Positions 1 through 8,348 of a DNA stretch of 64,000 bases are shown here, piece after piece. This DNA comes from Rhodovulum marinum (lineage in GTDB: Bacteria > Pseudomonadota > Alphaproteobacteria > Rhodobacterales > Rhodobacteraceae): contig NZ_SLXP01000002.1 of assembly GCF_004343075.1 (NCBI RefSeq), positions 520,267 to 584,266 of the forward strand, written 5' to 3'. The stretch's first letter is position 1. Every line of letters begins with the position of its first letter. Made by a program: the position numbers and the translations under genes. The notes below the pieces were generated by a model. The model saw only the letters and a list, made by a program, of their open reading frames with translations. It was not told the DNA's origin and did not search any database.

Positions 1-1
1 G

Positions 2-1543
2 AACGACCGGCACGACATCCACCACGTGCGCGAGCGCGGCTATGTCGAAAGCCCGGTGCGCATCCCCGCGATATTGGCGGAGCTGGACAAGTCGGGCCTG
101 TTCGAGCGGCGCCCGGCGCGCCGCTTTCCGGATCGCTGGATCCGCGAGGTGCATGACGCGCGGCTGATCGACTATCTGCGCCGGGCCTGCGCCGAGGCAC
201 CGGAAAAGACCGCGCTTTACCCCTATGTCTTTCCGATCCGCAACGCGGCGCGGCCGCCCAAGGAACGGTCGGTGCTGGCGGGGTATTGGTGCATCGACAC
301 GTTCACCCCGATCCACCGCAACGCCTGGCCCGCCGCGCGCGGCGCGGTCGATTGCGCGCTGGGCGCGGCCGAGGCGGTGCTGGACGGGGCGCCCGCGGCC
401 TATGCGCTGGTGCGCCCGCCGGGCCACCATGCCGAGCACCGCAGTTTCGGCGGGTTCTGCTACCTGTGCAACGGGGCGATCGCGGCGAATTTCCTGTCGC
501 ATCACGGGCGGGTGGCGATCCTGGATATCGACTATCACCACGGCAACGGCCAGCAGGACATCTTTTACGACCGCGCCGACGTTCTGACCGTGTCGATCCA
601 TGGCGACCCCAGTTTCGCCTATCCCTATTTCACCGGGTTCAAGGACGAAACCGGCCGGGGCGCGGGGGCGGGGTTCAACCTGAACCTTGCCCTGCCCGAA
701 CAGGTGAGCCCCGAGACCTATCGCGCGGCGCTCGACCGCGCGCTGGCGCGGATCGAGGCGTTCGCCCCGGCCTTCCTGGTGCTGTCGCTGGGGTTCGACA
801 CGGCGCGGGGCGATCCGACGGGGACCTGGTCGAACGGGGCCGAGGATTTCCGCCGGATCGGCGCGCGGATCGGGGCGGCGGGCTATCCCACGGTGATCGT
901 GCAGGAGGGCGGTTATCGGGTGCGCACGCTGGGCACGAACGCGCGGCGGTTCTTCGAGGGGCTGGCCGAGGGGCTGGCGGCGCCGCGCCGGGCGGCGGGG
1001 GGCCGCGCGCCGCGCCGCCCGGCCAAGGCGCCCGGGGCCGCGTTCCGCGCCACGCTGCGCGCCGAGGACCCCGCGCGCATCCGCGCGCTGGTGGCGGCGA
1101 CGGGGCGGTTCTCGGCCGAGGAGATCGGCATCGCCGAAGACCTGGCGCTGGAGCGGATCGCGAAGGGGGCGGCCTCGGGCTATGAGTTCCTGCTGGCCGA
1201 GGGCGCGGGGGGGCTGGCGGGCTATGCCTGTTTCGGGCCGATCCCCGGGTCGGAGATCGGCTGGGATCTCTACTGGATCGCGGTTGCGCCCGGACTGCAG
1301 GGCCAGGGGCTGGGCGCGCGGCTGATCGCGGCGGCGGAGGACGCGATCCGGGCGGCGGGGGGGCGGTTCGTGCATGCCGACACCTCGACCAGCGCGGGGT
1401 ACGCGGCGACGCGGGCCTTCTATGCCGCGCGCGGCTATCGCGTGGCGGCCGAGTTCCCCGATTTCTACCGCGCGGGCGACGGCAAGGCGGTGTTCGAAAA
1501 GGTGCTGGCCCCGCGCGGGGATGCCGGGGGGACGGCGCCCTAG
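2..1543 (+). CDS. Deacetylase (acetylpolyamine amidohydrolase/HDAC family) fused to a GNAT acetyltransferase, 5' partial
   Basis: The reading frame is open from the first bases of the window, so the start lies upstream; 513 residues are visible. The first about 330 residues form a zinc-dependent arginase/deacetylase fold: the active-site RPPGHHAEH pair of histidines, then DIDYHHGNG with the Asp-x-His zinc ligands, then LGFDTARGDPTG with the third ligand. This family removes acetyl groups from polyamines or protein lysines. After a Pro/Arg-rich linker, roughly the last 150 residues form a GNAT N-acetyltransferase with an acetyl-CoA loop in VAPGLQGQGLGARLI. Removal and transfer of acetyl groups in one chain is unusual. 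The substrate cannot be told from sequence. A double hairpin follows the stop codon. Confidence 0.85.
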   Translation, partial: NDRHDIHHVRERGYVESPVRIPAILAELDKSGLFERRPARRFPDRWIREVHDARLIDYLRRACAEAPEKTALYPYVFPIRNAARPPKERSVLAGYWCIDTFTPIHRNAWPAARGAVDCALGAAEAVLDGAPAAYALVRPPGHHAEHRSFGGFCYLCNGAIAANFLSHHGRVAILDIDYHHGNGQQDIFYDRADVLTVSIHGDPSFAYPYFTGFKDETGRGAGAGFNLNLALPEQVSPETYRAALDRALARIEAFAPAFLVLSLGFDTARGDPTGTWSNGAEDFRRIGARIGAAGYPTVIVQEGGYRVRTLGTNARRFFEGLAEGLAAPRRAAGGRAPRRPAKAPGAAFRATLRAEDPARIRALVAATGRFSAEEIGIAEDLALERIAKGAASGYEFLLAEGAGGLAGYACFGPIPGSEIGWDLYWIAVAPGLQGQGLGARLIAAAEDAIRAAGGRFVHADTSTSAGYAATRAFYAARGYRVAAEFPDFYRAGDGKAVFEKVLAPRGDAGGTAP

Positions 1544-1572
1544 ACCCCGGGCGGCGCGAGGGTAAGGGGTTT

Positions 1573-1624
1573 CGCCTTGGCTGCGCCAAGGCGACCGGGG
1601 GCCGGGGGCTGACGCCCCCGGCCC
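1573..1624 (+). terminator. Tandem hairpins, probable terminator
   Basis: Two perfect stem-loops lie downstream of the deacetylase fusion: 9-bp arms at 1573-1581/1585-1593 (CGCCTTGGC) and 11-bp arms at 1599-1609/1614-1624 (GGGCCGGGGGC). The first hairpin is a relative of the hairpins at 7330 and 26353 and of the one split by the prophage at 31034/40314. There is no T-run. Confidence 0.6.
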
Positions 1625-1738
1625 ATGCCTGGCATCGCGGGCGGCGGGGGGTGTGCCCATGTCAAGACCGCCTTTGGTCTTGCAGCCTTGGGGCGGGTTC
1701 CGGCCTAGACTTGGGCCCGGCCGGGGAGCGGCAAGGGC

Positions 1739-3397
1739 GTGGACGGCATGGGCGACAAGGCGGGGACGGCAGCGGCGGCGGGGTCGAACGCCCGCGCCCG
1801 GCTGCGCCCGCTGGGCCCGTTTGCCACGCTGAAGGGCCAGCTGACGCTGGGGGCGGGGCTGATCGGCTGCGTCGCGATCCTGTCGGGCGCGCTGACCCTG
1901 CATGGCATGGCGCAGGTGTCGGACCGGCTGGAGGATTCGCTGAACGCGGAACGGCGGATCGCGCGCTATTCGGTGCTGTCGACGCAGATCTCGGCCTTTA
2001 TCGTGGTGGCGGCCGAGGCGATCCAGGTGGGGTTGTCGCCCGAGGACCGCGCCGCGCGGCTGGAGCCTGCGACGCGCGGGCTGCGGGGGACCTTTGCGTT
2101 GATGCGCCGCGACCTGGAGGGGGCGGTGGAGGAGGCGCGCGCGCAGGGGCTGGACGAGCAATCGCGCCGCGCCACGCAAAGCATCGCGATCGCCCGGATG
2201 GAGGCTCTGTTCACCGCGGCGCATGACGGGCTGATGGCGGGAACCACGGGCAAGGACCGGGCGCAGGCCTACCTGGCGGGGTTCTCGCAGACGGTGGACC
2301 CGCTGTTGAACGCCGCGGTGGCCGACGAGATGCGGATCCGCGACGCGATCCTTTCGGGCATCGGCGAGTTGCGGCGGCGGCTGACGCTGATGGCGCTGGG
2401 GCTGGCGGGGCTGGTGGCGGCGATGTTCGGGGCGTTCTACCTGGGCCTCGTGCGCCCGCAGCTGGCGCGGCTGGACCTGGCGCGCCAGGCCGCCCAGCGG
2501 ATCGGGCGCGAGGAATTCGACGTGGCCCTGCCCGAGGACCGCGAAGACGAGATCGGGCGGCTGTTCGCCGAGACCAACCGCGCGGCCCGCGCGCTGGCCA
2601 GCCGCCGCGCCGCGGTGGAACGGGAATGGGCGGCGCTGAACGAGACCATCGCCGCGCGCACCGAGGAATTGCGCGCCGCCAACGCCGCGCTGGAACGCAC
2701 CGACGAGGACCGGCGCCGGTTCTTTGCCGATATCGGGCACGAGCTGCGCACGCCGCTGACAGTGATCCTGCTGGAATCGGAACTGGGCGCCAAGGGCGCG
2801 GGCGAGCCGCGCGAAGGATTCGAGACGATCCGGGCGCGGGCGCAGCGGTTGCAGCGGCGGATCGACGACCTGCTGCGCGTGGCGCGGTCGGAAAGCGGGC
2901 GGATCGAGCTGGCCGCCGAGCCGGTGGACCTGGTCCGCGCGGTGGCCGAGGCGGTGGCCGACACCCGCCCCAAGATCGCAAGCGCGGGCATGTCGGTCGA
3001 GGTCGCGGCCCGGCCCGGCGTGAGCGTGCGGGGCGATGCGGACTGGCTGCGCCAGCTGGTCGCCGGGCTGATCGAGAACGCGGTGCGCCATGGGCGTGCG
3101 GGCGGCGCGCTGGCGATCCGGGTGGCGGCCGAGGGGGGCGAGGGGCTGGTGCGGGTGATCGACGCCGGCCCCGGCGTGCCCGAGGACGAACTGGAGCGGG
3201 TGTTCACCCGGTTCCACCGCGGCGCGGACGGCCCGCGCCCCGAGGGGTTCGGGATCGGGCTTGCCCTGGCGCGGTGGCTGGTGGAACAGATGGGCGGGCG
3301 GATCGCGATGGAAAGCCCCGTGCCCGAGCATGCGCGGATCGGCGCGGGGCCGGGCGCGATGGTGACGCTGCGCCTGCCGCTGGCCGAAGAGGGATGA
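1739..3397 (+). CDS. Membrane sensor histidine kinase
   Basis: This is a 552-residue sensor kinase. A transmembrane segment near residues 38-58 and another near 212-235 (LTLMALGLAGLVAAMFGAFY) flank a helical periplasmic sensor region. A HAMP-like segment and coiled coil follow, then the HisKA box FFADIGHELRTPLT with the phospho-accepting His at residue 334. The ATPase domain shows the N box (LIENAVRHG), G1 (DAGPGVPEDE) and G2 (GFGIGLALAR). The first codon is GTG at 1739; an ATG at 1748 is an equally plausible start. The stop overlaps the response-regulator start (ATGA), so the two are co-translated. The signal sensed is unknown. The position just before pqqABCDE allows, but does not prove, a role in controlling PQQ synthesis. 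Confidence 0.88.
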   Translation: MDGMGDKAGTAAAAGSNARARLRPLGPFATLKGQLTLGAGLIGCVAILSGALTLHGMAQVSDRLEDSLNAERRIARYSVLSTQISAFIVVAAEAIQVGLSPEDRAARLEPATRGLRGTFALMRRDLEGAVEEARAQGLDEQSRRATQSIAIARMEALFTAAHDGLMAGTTGKDRAQAYLAGFSQTVDPLLNAAVADEMRIRDAILSGIGELRRRLTLMALGLAGLVAAMFGAFYLGLVRPQLARLDLARQAAQRIGREEFDVALPEDREDEIGRLFAETNRAARALASRRAAVEREWAALNETIAARTEELRAANAALERTDEDRRRFFADIGHELRTPLTVILLESELGAKGAGEPREGFETIRARAQRLQRRIDDLLRVARSESGRIELAAEPVDLVRAVAEAVADTRPKIASAGMSVEVAARPGVSVRGDADWLRQLVAGLIENAVRHGRAGGALAIRVAAEGGEGLVRVIDAGPGVPEDELERVFTRFHRGADGPRPEGFGIGLALARWLVEQMGGRIAMESPVPEHARIGAGPGAMVTLRLPLAEEG

Positions 3398-4083
3398 TGA
3401 CCGAGAGCGAGAACCTCATCCTGATCGTCGACGACGACCCCGAGATCACCGCGGCGCTGGCACGCGGTCTGGCGCTGCACGGGTACGGCACGGTTTGCGC
3501 GCACCGGGTGGACGAGGCCCGCGCGCGGTTCGGCGAGGGGGGCTTCAGCGCGGCCATCGTCGACGTGATGATCGGCCCGGAAAGCGGGATCGAGCTGGTG
3601 CGGGACCTGCGCGCCGAGGGCGACCGCACGCCGATCCTGATGCTGAGCGCGCTGAGCGAGGTGGAGGACCGCGCCGGGGGCCTGGATGCGGGCGCGGACG
3701 ATTACATCGCCAAGCCCTTTGCCTTTGACGAGCTGGTCACGCGGCTGAAGGTGCAGGAGCGCCGGGCGAAACGCGCCGCCCCTGCCCTGCGGCTGGAACC
3801 CGCGACGCGGACGGTGCACGGGGCCGCGGGCCACGTGACCCTGACCGAGCGCGAATTCGCCCTGTTCGCGACGCTGTGGACCCATCGCGGCGAGGTGATG
3901 TCGCGCGCCGACCTGTTCGACCGGCTTTGGGCGCGGGAGGGGACCAGTTCGGAAAACGTGGTCGACGTCTATATCGGCTATCTGCGGCGCAAGCTGGCGC
4001 CCACGCGGGAATATGGATTCGAACTGCGCACCCTGCGCAACCGCGGCTTCGTGCTGGAATCCCTTGCGGACGACGAAAACTAA
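3394..4083 (+). CDS. OmpR-family response regulator
   Basis: A 229-residue regulator. The N-terminal receiver domain has the acidic pair IVDDD, the phosphorylatable Asp in AIVDVMIGPESG and the conserved Lys in YIAKPFAF. The C-terminal half is a winged-helix OmpR/PhoB DNA-binding domain ending in the typical VYIGYLRRKL...LRTLRNRGFVL. It overlaps the kinase gene by 4 bp (ATGA) and is its cognate partner. ATG 3394 and ATG 3397 are both in frame. The next gene on the same strand is pqqA, 111 bp on. Target genes cannot be read from the sequence. Confidence 0.92.
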   Translation: MMTESENLILIVDDDPEITAALARGLALHGYGTVCAHRVDEARARFGEGGFSAAIVDVMIGPESGIELVRDLRAEGDRTPILMLSALSEVEDRAGGLDAGADDYIAKPFAFDELVTRLKVQERRAKRAAPALRLEPATRTVHGAAGHVTLTEREFALFATLWTHRGEVMSRADLFDRLWAREGTSSENVVDVYIGYLRRKLAPTREYGFELRTLRNRGFVLESLADDEN

Positions 4084-4194
4084 GCCTTTGGTCGCGATTG
4101 CCTTTTAAAATTTCTTAGAACAATTCTTTTGACGGGAGGGGGCGCGATGGCGATCCTCTGTCCATCCTACGGGAACCTTAAGGGAGAGAACATC

Positions 4195-4290
4195 ATGGCT
4201 TGGAAGAAACCGATCGTCCGCGAAATCGAGTGCGGCATGGAAATCAACATGTACGGCCCCGACAGCGACGATCACGGCGTCCTGTTCTGA
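4195..4290 (+). CDS. pqqA: PQQ precursor peptide PqqA
   Basis: A 31-residue peptide that becomes the redox cofactor pyrroloquinoline quinone. It contains the diagnostic Glu-x-x-x-Tyr pair, E16-I-N-M-Y20, whose side chains are cross-linked by PqqE; the flanking MEINMYG matches the conserved core of the family. It is longer than the classic 23-24-residue PqqA, with an acidic C-terminal tail. The start is supported by AAGGGAGAG ending 5 bases upstream of the ATG. It is the first gene of a five-gene pqq operon and begins 22 bp before pqqB. Confidence 0.93.
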   Translation: MAWKKPIVREIECGMEINMYGPDSDDHGVLF

Positions 4291-4312
4291 TCGCCGGCGC
4301 GCGGAGGCCGGA

Positions 4313-5209
4313 ATGGGATTCCGCGCGCACATCCTTGGGGCGGCCGCCGGCGGCGGGTTGCCCCAGTGGAACTGCGGCTGCGCGCAGTGCAACATGGCAC
4401 GCGCCGGCACGATCCCCCCGCAGACCCAGTCGTCGCTCGCGGTGACCGCCAACGGGCGCGACTGGGCAATCCTGAACGCGTCCCCCGACATTCGCCAGCA
4501 ACTGACCGCCTGCGCCGCGCTGCACCCCACGGGGCTGCGCGAGGTGCCGTTGGCCTCGGTTCTGGTGACCAATGGCGATATCGACCATGTGGCGGGTCTG
4601 TTGACGCTGCGCGAGATGCAGGCGTTCACCCTGTTCGCGACGGCGGGCATCCACGAGGTTCTGGCCGCCAACCCGATCTTCGCCGCGCTGAACGAAAGCG
4701 TGGTGGCGCGGGAAACGGTGGCGCTGGGCCAGCCCTTCGACCTGGCGCCGGGGCTGCGGGCCGAACTGTTCGCCGTGCCGGGCAAGGTGCCGCTCTACCT
4801 GGAGGGCGAGACGGTCGAGACGGACCTGGTGGGCGAACAGACCGTGGGCGTGCATCTGCAGGGGGGCGGCGGCGAGGCGCTGTATATCCCCGGCTGTGCG
4901 GTGCTGAACGCCGATCTTCGCGCGCGGCTGCGGGGCGCGCCGCTGGTGTTCTTCGACGGCACGCTGTGGCGCGACGACGAGATGGTGCGCGCGGGGCTGG
5001 GCGCCAAGACCGGCAAGCGGATGGGCCATATCTCGATGAGCGGGCCGGACGGGTCGATCGCCGGGTTCGCCGATCTGGGCGTGGCCAGGAAGGTTTTCGT
5101 GCACATGAACAACACCAACCCGGTGCTGGACCCCGGATCGGCCGAACGCGCCGAGGCCGAGGCCGCCGGGTGGATCATCGGACAGGACGGAATGGAGGTG
5201 TCCCCATGA
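4313..5209 (+). CDS. pqqB: PQQ biosynthesis protein PqqB
   Basis: 298 residues, the usual length for PqqB, a metallo-beta-lactamase-fold protein thought to hydroxylate the PqqA-derived intermediate before the final PqqC step. Family features seen: the N-terminal AAGGGLPQWNCGCAQC with its clustered cysteines, the SPDIRQQL motif, TNGDIDHVAGLL (metal-binding region) and GHISMSGPDGS near the C-terminus. The stop overlaps the pqqC start (ATGA), so the two are translationally coupled. Confidence 0.95.
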   Translation: MGFRAHILGAAAGGGLPQWNCGCAQCNMARAGTIPPQTQSSLAVTANGRDWAILNASPDIRQQLTACAALHPTGLREVPLASVLVTNGDIDHVAGLLTLREMQAFTLFATAGIHEVLAANPIFAALNESVVARETVALGQPFDLAPGLRAELFAVPGKVPLYLEGETVETDLVGEQTVGVHLQGGGGEALYIPGCAVLNADLRARLRGAPLVFFDGTLWRDDEMVRAGLGAKTGKRMGHISMSGPDGSIAGFADLGVARKVFVHMNNTNPVLDPGSAERAEAEAAGWIIGQDGMEVSP

Positions 5210-5955
5210 CTCAGACGCGGGAGGAGTTCGAGGCCCGGCTGCGCCGGATCGGCGAAGAGCGCTATCACGACAAGCACCCGTTCCACCACCTGCTGCATGG
5301 CGGGCGCTGCACGCCGGACCAGGTGCGGGCCTGGGTGATCAACCGCTATTACTACCAGTCGCGCATCCCGATGAAGGACGCGGCCTTCATGAGCCGGGTC
5401 GAGGACCCGAAACTGCGCCGCGCCTGGCGGTCGCGGATCGAGGATCACGACGGCACCGCCGAGAACGAGGGCGGCATCGCGCGCTGGCTGAAACTGGCGG
5501 AAGCCGTGGGGCTGGACCCCGATTACGTGGCCTCGGGGGTGGGCATCCTGCCGGCGACGAAATTCGCGGTGGATGCCTATGTGCGCTTTGTCCGTGACAA
5601 GACCCTGCTGGAGGCGGTGGCGTCCTCGCTGACGGAACTGTTCGCGCCCAAGATCCACGCCGAACGGATCGAGGGGCTGCTGGCGAATTACGATTTCGCC
5701 GATGATGTCAGCATGTCCTATTTCCGCAAGCGCCTGAGCGAGGCGCCCAAGGACGTGGCGTTCGGCCTGGCCTGGGTGCTGGACCATGCAGATACGCGGG
5801 AAAAACAGGACGCCGCGGCCGCCGCACTGACCTTCAAGACCGACGTGCTGTGGGCGCAGCTGGATGCGCTGTATTCGGCCTATGTGGAACCGGCCCGCAT
5901 CCCGCCGGGCGGCTGGGTGCCGGGCGAAGGCATGGCACTGGCCAGGGCGTCATGA
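5206..5955 (+). CDS. pqqC: Pyrroloquinoline-quinone synthase PqqC
   Basis: 249 residues, matching the family. PqqC is the cofactor-less oxidase that closes the ring and carries out the eight-electron oxidation that yields PQQ. Conserved active-site segments are visible: YHDKHPFHHLLHGG, WVINRYYYQSRIPMKDA, EDHDGT, and TELFAPKIHAERIEG. It overlaps pqqB upstream and pqqD downstream by 4 bp each. Confidence 0.96.
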   Translation: MTQTREEFEARLRRIGEERYHDKHPFHHLLHGGRCTPDQVRAWVINRYYYQSRIPMKDAAFMSRVEDPKLRRAWRSRIEDHDGTAENEGGIARWLKLAEAVGLDPDYVASGVGILPATKFAVDAYVRFVRDKTLLEAVASSLTELFAPKIHAERIEGLLANYDFADDVSMSYFRKRLSEAPKDVAFGLAWVLDHADTREKQDAAAAALTFKTDVLWAQLDALYSAYVEPARIPPGGWVPGEGMALARAS

Positions 5956-6230
5956 TCGGGGCCGACGACATCCCCGTGATCCCGCGCGGCGTGCGGATGC
6001 AGTTCGACCGCGTGCGCGAGCGCTGGGTCCTCTTGGCGCCCGAGCGCACCGTGGCGCTGGACGAGATCGGCCGGGCGATCCTGTCGGAAATCGACGGGGA
6101 ACGCAGTTTCGGCCAGATCACCGCGGGGCTGGCGGCGAAATATGCCGCCCCGCAAGAGGAAATCGCCGAGGACAGCCGCGGATTCCTCGGCGCGCTGATC
6201 GACCGCCGCTTCGTGGAGGTCCGCAGATGA
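5952..6230 (+). CDS. pqqD: PQQ peptide chaperone PqqD
   Basis: 92 residues. PqqD binds PqqA and presents it to the radical-SAM enzyme PqqE (a RiPP recognition element). The typical pattern is present: IPRGVRMQFDRVRERWVLLAPE at the start, LDEIGRAILSEIDG in the middle, and LIDRRFVEVRR at the end. The start chosen overlaps the pqqC stop as ATGA. A longer in-frame start would run deep into pqqC and is less likely. It overlaps pqqE by 4 bp. Confidence 0.93.
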   Translation: MIGADDIPVIPRGVRMQFDRVRERWVLLAPERTVALDEIGRAILSEIDGERSFGQITAGLAAKYAAPQEEIAEDSRGFLGALIDRRFVEVRR

Positions 6231-7309
6231 GTATCAACCCGCCCATCGCGATGCTGGCGGAACTGACCCACCGCTGCCCGCTGTCCTGCCCCTATTGCTC
6301 GAACCCGGTGGAGCTGACCCGGCGCGACGCGGAACTGGACACCGCGACCTGGGCCGACGTGTTCCGGCAGGCCGCCGACCTGGGCGTGCTGCAACTGCAC
6401 CTGTCGGGGGGCGAACCGGTGAGCCGGCGCGACCTGGTCGACCTGGTCGTGGCGGCGCGCGAGGCGGGGCTTTACACCAACCTCATCACCTCGGGGATCG
6501 GGCTGACGGAAAAGCGGCTGACGGAGCTGGACGCGGCGGGGCTGGACCATATCCAGCTGAGCTTGCAGGGCACCGATGCCGAGATGGCCGACCGGATCGG
6601 CGGCTATCGCGGCGGCTTCGCGCGCAAGATGGACGTGGCCCGCTGGATCGGCGAGATCGGTTTTCCGCTGACGCTGAACGCGGTGCTGCACCGGCAGAAC
6701 CTGCACCAGTTGCCGCGGGCCATCGAGATGGCGGTGGAAATGGGCGCGCGCCGGATCGAGGTGGCGACCGTGCAGTTCCACGGCTGGGCGCTCTTGAGCC
6801 GCGACGCGCTGATGCCGACGCGCGAGCAGGCCCGCGAGGCCGACGCCATCGTCGCCGAGGCGCGGGCGCGGCTGAAGGGCACGCTGGTGATCGACTACGT
6901 GCCCGCCGATTACCACTCGGACTACCCCAAGCGCTGCATGGGCGGCTGGGGCACGACCGGGCTGAACGTGGCACCCGACGGGCTGGTCCTGCCCTGCCAC
7001 GCGGCGCAGACGATCCCGACGCTTCACTTCGACAACGTGCGCGAGAAACGCCTGCGCGAGATCTGGTACGAGGGGGCGGCCTTCAACGCGTTCCGCGGCA
7101 CCGAGTGGATGCAGGAGCCCTGCCGAAGCTGCGAACGCAGAGAGGTGGATTTCGGCGGCTGCCGCTGCCAGGCGATGGCGCTGGTGGGGGACGCGGCAGC
7201 CACCGACCCGGTCTGCATCAAGTCGCCCCACCACGGCGAACTGCAGGAGCGCGCTGATGCCTTCGCGGCCGGCGAGGCCGGGTTCACTGCCCGCGCGGCA
7301 GCGGGCTGA
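6227..7309 (+). CDS. pqqE: PqqA peptide cyclase PqqE (radical SAM)
   Basis: 360 residues. PqqE uses S-adenosylmethionine and a 4Fe-4S cluster to form the Glu-Tyr carbon bond in PqqA. The radical-SAM triad is in HRCPLSCPYCSNP and the SAM-binding GGEP in LHLSGGEPVSRRDL. The SPASM domain for auxiliary clusters shows KRCMGGWGTTGLN, LPCHAAQT, and PCRSCERREVDFGGCRCQ. It is the last gene of the operon. No pqqF/pqqG protease gene follows, so PqqA processing must use a protease encoded elsewhere. It ends before a long terminator palindrome shared with modD. Confidence 0.96.
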   Translation: MSINPPIAMLAELTHRCPLSCPYCSNPVELTRRDAELDTATWADVFRQAADLGVLQLHLSGGEPVSRRDLVDLVVAAREAGLYTNLITSGIGLTEKRLTELDAAGLDHIQLSLQGTDAEMADRIGGYRGGFARKMDVARWIGEIGFPLTLNAVLHRQNLHQLPRAIEMAVEMGARRIEVATVQFHGWALLSRDALMPTREQAREADAIVAEARARLKGTLVIDYVPADYHSDYPKRCMGGWGTTGLNVAPDGLVLPCHAAQTIPTLHFDNVREKRLREIWYEGAAFNAFRGTEWMQEPCRSCERREVDFGGCRCQAMALVGDAAATDPVCIKSPHHGELQERADAFAAGEAGFTARAAAG

Positions 7310-7329
7310 GGGGCGGCCATACAGGGTTT

Positions 7330-7446
7330 CGCCCCGGCTGTCGCCGGGGCGACCCGCGCGGGGGGCGCCGCCCCCCGCACCCCCCGGGATATTTCCAGCC
7401 AGAAGAAGGGATCGGGTCTTCTTCTGGCTGGAAATATCCCGGGGGG
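7330..7446. terminator. Composite bidirectional terminator palindrome between pqqE and modD
   Basis: Three stem-loops lie in a row between two convergent operons. Arms 7330-7338/7343-7351 (CGCCCCGGC) are perfect. A GC-only hairpin lies at about 7357-7378. A perfect 29-bp inverted repeat, 7380-7408 with 7418-7446, has a 9-nt loop; its outer half is GC-rich and the inner half reads CCAGCCAGAAGAAG. The same 29-bp arms recur exactly at 40355-40421. Position between converging genes suggests a two-way transcription stop. Confidence 0.7.
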
Positions 7447-7508
7447 AGTCCGAAGGACGGGGGGCAGAGCCCCCCTCTTCCCGGCCGGCCCGTTGGCGCG
7501 CGGCCAGG

Positions 7509-8348
7509 TCAGCCCGGTTCGATCGCCACCGCGACATCGGCGGGCGGGGCGTAATAGGGGGCGGAGGTCACGAGGACCGCGGCGCCGCTGGCCGCGTAAG
7601 CGGCGGCGTTGGTTTGCGTGATGCCGCCTGCGGCGGCGAGGCAGCCGGGCCAGGCGGGGGCGAGCGCGGCGGCGGTGGCGGCGACCGCGTCGGGGGGGAA
7701 TTTTTCCAGCTGGATCACGTCGGCCCCGGCCTCGGCCGCCGCCAGCGCCGCGTCGACATCGCCGACCTCGACCACGATGCGCCGTTCGGGGCAGGTCTGG
7801 CGCAGTCGCGCGATCTGGCCCGCAACGCCCGCTGACCCGGCAAAGCGCGCGTGTTCGGGGAAGACCAGCACCGTGTCGGACAGCCCCGTCCGGTGTATCG
7901 TGGCGCCGCCCGCGGTCACCGCCTTGAGCGACAGCGCGCGGGTGCCCGGGATCGCCTTGCGGGTGCAGGCGACGATGATATCCGGGCGCGCGGTTTCGGC
8001 CGCGGCCACGATGCCCGCCGCCGCGCCCGCCACGCCCGAGGCCCATTCGACCAGCGTTTGCGCCACCTTCCAGGCGGCGAAGATCGCCTCGGCCCGGCCG
8101 CGCGCGGCGAGCAGCAGGTCGCCCGGCGCGGCGGGCGTGCCGCTGGCGCACGCGATGTCGGCCTGCGCGCCCGCCAGTTCGAAGATCCGCGCGGCCTCTT
8201 CGGTTCCGCAGGCGGTCATTGCGCCCCGCGCACGCATGGTCAGCGCGGCGTTGGCGGCCCCGATGCCGAGGCTGCGGGTGGTCAGGTCGCCAAGGGGGAC
8301 GTCTTCCTTCAGCAGGCAGCGCAGCGCCTGGTCGTCGAGGAGAAACAT
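7509..8348 (-). CDS. modD: ModD, nicotinate-nucleotide pyrophosphorylase-like molybdenum-operon protein
   Basis: 279 residues, homologous in fold to quinolinate phosphoribosyltransferase (NadC): motifs EDVPLGDLTTR near the start, CTRKAIPGTR in the middle, and GADVIQLEKF and AAGGIT near the C-terminus. ModD proteins are found only at the end of molybdate-transport operons; their reaction is not established. The placement directly after modC, overlapping it by 40 bp, decides the call against a true NadC, which would sit with nadA/nadB. Confidence 0.88.
   Translation of the reverse strand: MFLLDDQALRCLLKEDVPLGDLTTRSLGIGAANAALTMRARGAMTACGTEEAARIFELAGAQADIACASGTPAAPGDLLLAARGRAEAIFAAWKVAQTLVEWASGVAGAAAGIVAAAETARPDIIVACTRKAIPGTRALSLKAVTAGGATIHRTGLSDTVLVFPEHARFAGSAGVAGQIARLRQTCPERRIVVEVGDVDAALAAAEAGADVIQLEKFPPDAVAATAAALAPAWPGCLAAAGGITQTNAAAYAASGAAVLVTSAPYYAPPADVAVAIEPG

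Noticed and set aside
1651..2981. Long open frames antisense to or shifted from the kinase gene
   Set aside because: High GC removes stop codons from other frames. These are Arg/Pro/Gly-rich, lack domain motifs and overlap clear genes; the same holds throughout the window.
7509..8348. modD as NadC (quinolinate phosphoribosyltransferase)
   Set aside because: Fold motifs are shared, but overlap with modC and absence of other NAD genes favour ModD.
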